NCBI GenBank assembly: GCA_023079485.1
Contig: CM041098.1
Span: 744,001 to 808,000, forward strand
DNA: 64,000 nucleotides
Direction of reading: 5' to 3'
DNA from: Archilochus colubris
Taxonomy: Eukaryota > Chordata > Aves > Apodiformes > Trochilidae
The notes under the pieces are model-generated. The model was not told the origin of the DNA. It made no database searches and was given only the letters and a program-made list of their open reading frames with translations. The number at the start of each line of letters is the position of its first letter. Position 1 is the stretch's first letter. Below are positions 60,492-64,000 of the stretch, in pieces. The position numbers were made by a program, and so were the translations under genes.

Positions 60492-63400
60492 GTTCCTTTT
60501 CTTTCTTCTATTAAAACTCTTTGTGGAAGCAGCAAGACCTTAGGATGGGGATGACCAGGCAGAGGACCCACCAACAGGATGAAGGCTTCCTGGAGGAGAT
60601 GGGGGCTCGAGCTGGGATCAGAGACCTCTCCCCAGATGCTGTGGCTTGCAATCCCCTGCACCTCACCATTGGGTCCTGCTTGTGGGATGGCTCCCATTCC
60701 TCTCTGGATGTTGTTTTAGGCATGCTTAGGAGCAGCATCACCACAGGGGACACATCAGTTGCTCCTGAAGATCTAGCTCAAGCTTCTCTGCCATTCTCCC
60801 TGGCAAACTCATTACATGGAAGCAGCTGCAGAAGGGATTTTTTAAGAGTAGTATCCATTAAAAGATATTCATACCCTGTTCCTCCTGGGATGACCCCAAG
60901 CACACTTGCACGAATTCAGGAGAAACTTCTCCAAGTTTTTCCAGCTGGCACATGCAAAGGGAGTGGGCAGAGTGAGAAGCAGCAACAGGGCCCTGAGGCA
61001 ACAGCAGCTCCTGAGCTAGATGGGAACTCGCAATATGGCAGCAAAATTAGATTTAAATTAAAAAAAAAAAAAGGAAAGCCAAGTGGTGCGGAGGGACCTG
61101 GGGACTCAGAAGCACAGAACAGGGCAGGCAGGCATATGCCCTTGTCTCTACTGCTCTGGCAAGGACACACATATGATATTTATTTCTTGGCTTGCTTGTT
61201 GTAAAAACTACATGAGATGCTAGGAAAAAAAAAGGGTCAGAGCCTTACTCTAAGCATCCTAATGAAGCCTGGCAGAGAAAGCCCAAAAAGAGGTTCAAAT
61301 GTGGGTGCCTGGCAGGACCAGGGTGCTAAGCACCACATTTCTCTTGTCCCACTAAAGTGATGGCCACACACATGGCTCTGGTGGCCACAGAGCTGAGTCA
61401 GGGGAGGCTGGGGAGCTGGTGCTTTGATGAAAGCCCTGGTGTGAGGGTAGGAAGGCATGATAATCACCAGGCTAGACAGGAATTAATGGGTCTCTCCTCT
61501 CATCAGAACCAGCAGGCTGCAATGCTGCCTTCGAAATCAAAGCCAGGGATCACAGTCTGAAAGTCTGAGAAAAAGGCAAAAAAAATTACTGTAGGCTATT
61601 CAGCTTGTGCTATAACCTAAGCATCAGAAACAGGTTGCCATGCAGCATGGCTCACACCTTGCCCTCCTGTCCCCCTCCCCAGTTTTCACTGGTTTTTTTC
61701 CACTCCAAAATGTGTTAAGGAAGAAAAGGACATTTTGCTCACAGTGGTGGAGTGGCCCGGGACTGATGTGTCCTCAAAATGGCATTACAGCTCCAGGCCT
61801 TGGTGGCTTCTGGAGCCACCCAAACCATCACACCTGGGAAAGAATCTGAAAGCTGATGGAAAAAGTCATTTCTGTGCAGCCTGGAAAGCAGAAGCAATAC
61901 AAGCAGGGTCACCCATGAACAGATCGATTATTTTTTCAGAGACCTCTGTATCTGGAGGATTTCTGGCAGCCCTTTTAAGTATATTCACACTAACATCACC
62001 TGACAAGTAATAGACAGAGAGATAAAGCTGATCATTATGATGTCAGCATTTACAGGTTTGACTGGGATTCAGTAATTCCAGCCCAAACTAGAGCTGTAAA
62101 TATGAGCCTCTGAATGAGGGCAGAAAAAAGAGGGAGGATGAGCAGCTCGTTAATACTTGCACTATTGAATTTTAGATGGCAGGCTTAAGAAAAAGAAAAG
62201 AAAAAAGAAAAAGCATTAAACCAGTCCAAGGGAGACAGGAGGAGAATACCCATTCCTATGGCTACACCTCCTTCCTAACTCTGTTCTTCAGAGGAGGGTA
62301 ACTGGGACAACTGAAGGCCAACAATCCTGCAGCCCCCACCCCCGGCTCTGCCGCAGGATGCTGGCGAACACTGAGCTGAACCTCTTACAAAAATACATAT
62401 TTAACACACAGGCTTTCCATTACTGCACAGTCCCACACTATGGGAAAGGACGTTTGCAAGCACAATAGGAGATGTCCACGGGAATAATAAAATAACCCCA
62501 AGCCCAACAAGGCTGCTTGCAATTATTCAGGGTTAGAAGGAGGGATGAAGCACGGACACCCCCAGAGCCCCCACTGGGGTCTGCACGCAGCAGAACTGGC
62601 CTAGAAAACCTCTTCTCTGAGCACCAGCTCAAACCTGAGTTTATCACAGACAAAGGCTTTCAGAGCTGGGACTTAAGGAGATTAAAAACCACCCAGAAAA
62701 ATGGAGCCCTAAGTAGTTGTGCCGATCAAAATACAGGCAAGAAGAAAGCAGGGGCGAGGGAGGGGGAAACCTGACAAAAGGAAACCAGGTTTCAATAGGC
62801 AACACAATACAACAATTTTGTAAGGAAGATGTGAAGCATTAAAGAGGCGTTAGATGTTCAGAAGCACAGAATATAGGAGAGACATTAAAAAAAAAACAAA
62901 TACCACAACCCAGAGAAGATAAAAATCTCCACTTCAATGCAATGCTGCCTTCTCACTTTCTCCCAAGCCAGGCGCTCACCGTGGCAGTGGGGGAGCAGCA
63001 GCTGCCCTGGGAGAGCAACTTGTCTCAATGTGGCATAAAGGGTTGCACGGATGCCAGCGTGGTTTTTAATGAGCAATTAGGTTATTGAGCATTTGTTGCT
63101 AAGAGGAGAAGGGAACAGCAGAGGAGAAGCTGGAGCTGAGGATGCCATTCTGTGATTTTGATGGGATGATGCAATACTTTCACCAAGGGAGCGTGAGTCA
63201 CCCCAGAGAAGGAGAAATAGGGTGGAAAACTGCCTGGGAAAAGCTGGGGGAACCCTGGCTGGGCATTGACCAACTCTATGCATCTCAGGCACCAGCAAGA
63301 AATAGGTGAGCCTCTTGTGAGCTCTGCAACACCCCTGCTGAAAGCAGGAGGCTGTAATATCCCATTACAGCCCAGCCTCTGGGGACACGGTGACATCGGG

Positions 63401-64000
63401 TTCAACCAGGGAAAATTCTGCTCTCAGGTATTCCAGGGAGGTGGGAATCACCCAGCATGAGCTTCTGGCCCTCTGTAGTCACAATGGGTTGGAGCTGGAA
63501 GAGCAGTTGAGATACTTCTGGAGGCATGGCCAGGGTCAAGAACCAGGAGGAGGCCCCAGGGGAGGAGACCCAGCTTGCCTGAGCCCACACTTTGGACCAG
63601 GATCTAAAAAAAAATCAGATGAGCTGCAGTGCTGTCATGTAGCAGAACAGATGGATAATTAGATTTATACGTAAAGCTGGAAAAGTAATTAAATAAAAAT
63701 ACAGAAGTAGCTAATTTGCCACAGCAGGACACCTGGCCGGGGTGCAGAAAGCACCCACAATTGGGACCCAGCACCCCAGCCACCAGGGTCCTTGTTTGAG
63801 TCATCCAAACCAAGGACTTTGCCACAGCCAGCATGAGTGGTCCAGAGAGAAGTGATGTGAACAGGAAGACTGAGTCGAGTTGCAGTAAAACTTCTCCACT
63901 TCCTCACCTCTGGTTGGATAAGAGTAGAAGAGTGAGTACCAACCCTGGACAATAAAATCTTAGGTGCCACAATCAACCACACCAAATTCTTCTGCTGAAT

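Larger units (their letters stand above)
57187..64000 (-). other. SIL1: SIL1 intron, partial, to the window edge
   Basis: I looked on the minus strand for the preceding SIL1 exon (human ...EYAAFVLGAAFSS, ending with a phase-2 donor) and did not find it, so the intron extends past the right edge. It holds a 27-bp tandem duplication (58719-58772), T- and A-runs, and a chance-looking plus-strand open frame at 60521-61204. An AT-rich stretch near 61,990-62,170 could be a conserved noncoding element. Confidence 0.7.

Noticed and set aside
1..64000. CRISPR arrays, bacterial operons, prophage or endogenous retrovirus
   Set aside because: Direct repeats present are eukaryotic simple or tandem repeats without spacers. 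No retroviral coding motifs or paired LTRs were recognised, and the genes are clearly vertebrate and spliced.

Overview
This is vertebrate nuclear DNA, almost certainly from a bird. It has spliced genes with canonical GT/AG introns, one CpG island, scattered 3'-truncated CR1 LINE fragments (the main avian/reptilian retroposon), and no Alu- or B1-like SINEs, bacterial operons, tRNA or rRNA genes, or CRISPR arrays that I could see. The exact species cannot be read from the sequence.

Two protein-coding genes are present, both on the minus strand and both only partly inside the window. Positions 1 to about 31,100 hold the 5' half of CTNNA1 (alpha-E-catenin). Six coding exons (15739-15842, 13658-13853, 6712-6878, 5812-5931, 3548-3814, 727-930) join in frame into residues 1-352, from the initiator Met to the end of the vinculin-binding helix. 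The rest of the gene lies beyond position 1. A CpG island at about 29,930-31,135 is the probable CTNNA1 promoter with its untranslated first exon, which makes intron 1 about 15 kb long.

Positions 53,300-57,186 hold the last three coding exons of SIL1, the ER nucleotide-exchange factor for BiP (57090-57186, 54929-55093, 53389-53739). They end in the C-terminal tetrapeptide QELR, a stop codon, and an AATAAA signal 84 bases after the stop. From 57,187 to the right edge I see only intron. The SIL1 start lies beyond 64,000.

Between them is a spacer of about 22 kb (31.1-53.3 kb) with no supportable gene. It holds three same-strand CR1 fragments, a mixed-orientation CR1 junction beside the promoter, a 12-bp minisatellite, several simple repeats and a few AT-rich, homeobox-motif-rich stretches that may be conserved noncoding elements.

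The two proteins do not share a pathway: alpha-E-catenin links cadherin/beta-catenin to actin, while SIL1 is an ER cochaperone. The neighbourhood matches human 5q31, but the relative orientation does not. As I recall, human CTNNA1 and SIL1 are convergent (3' ends facing), whereas here the SIL1 3' end faces the CTNNA1 5' end. That implies a local inversion in one lineage or an assembly artefact, and it is the most interesting structural point. I found no convincing undescribed biological system; most other observations are modest repeats, palindromes and regulatory candidates.
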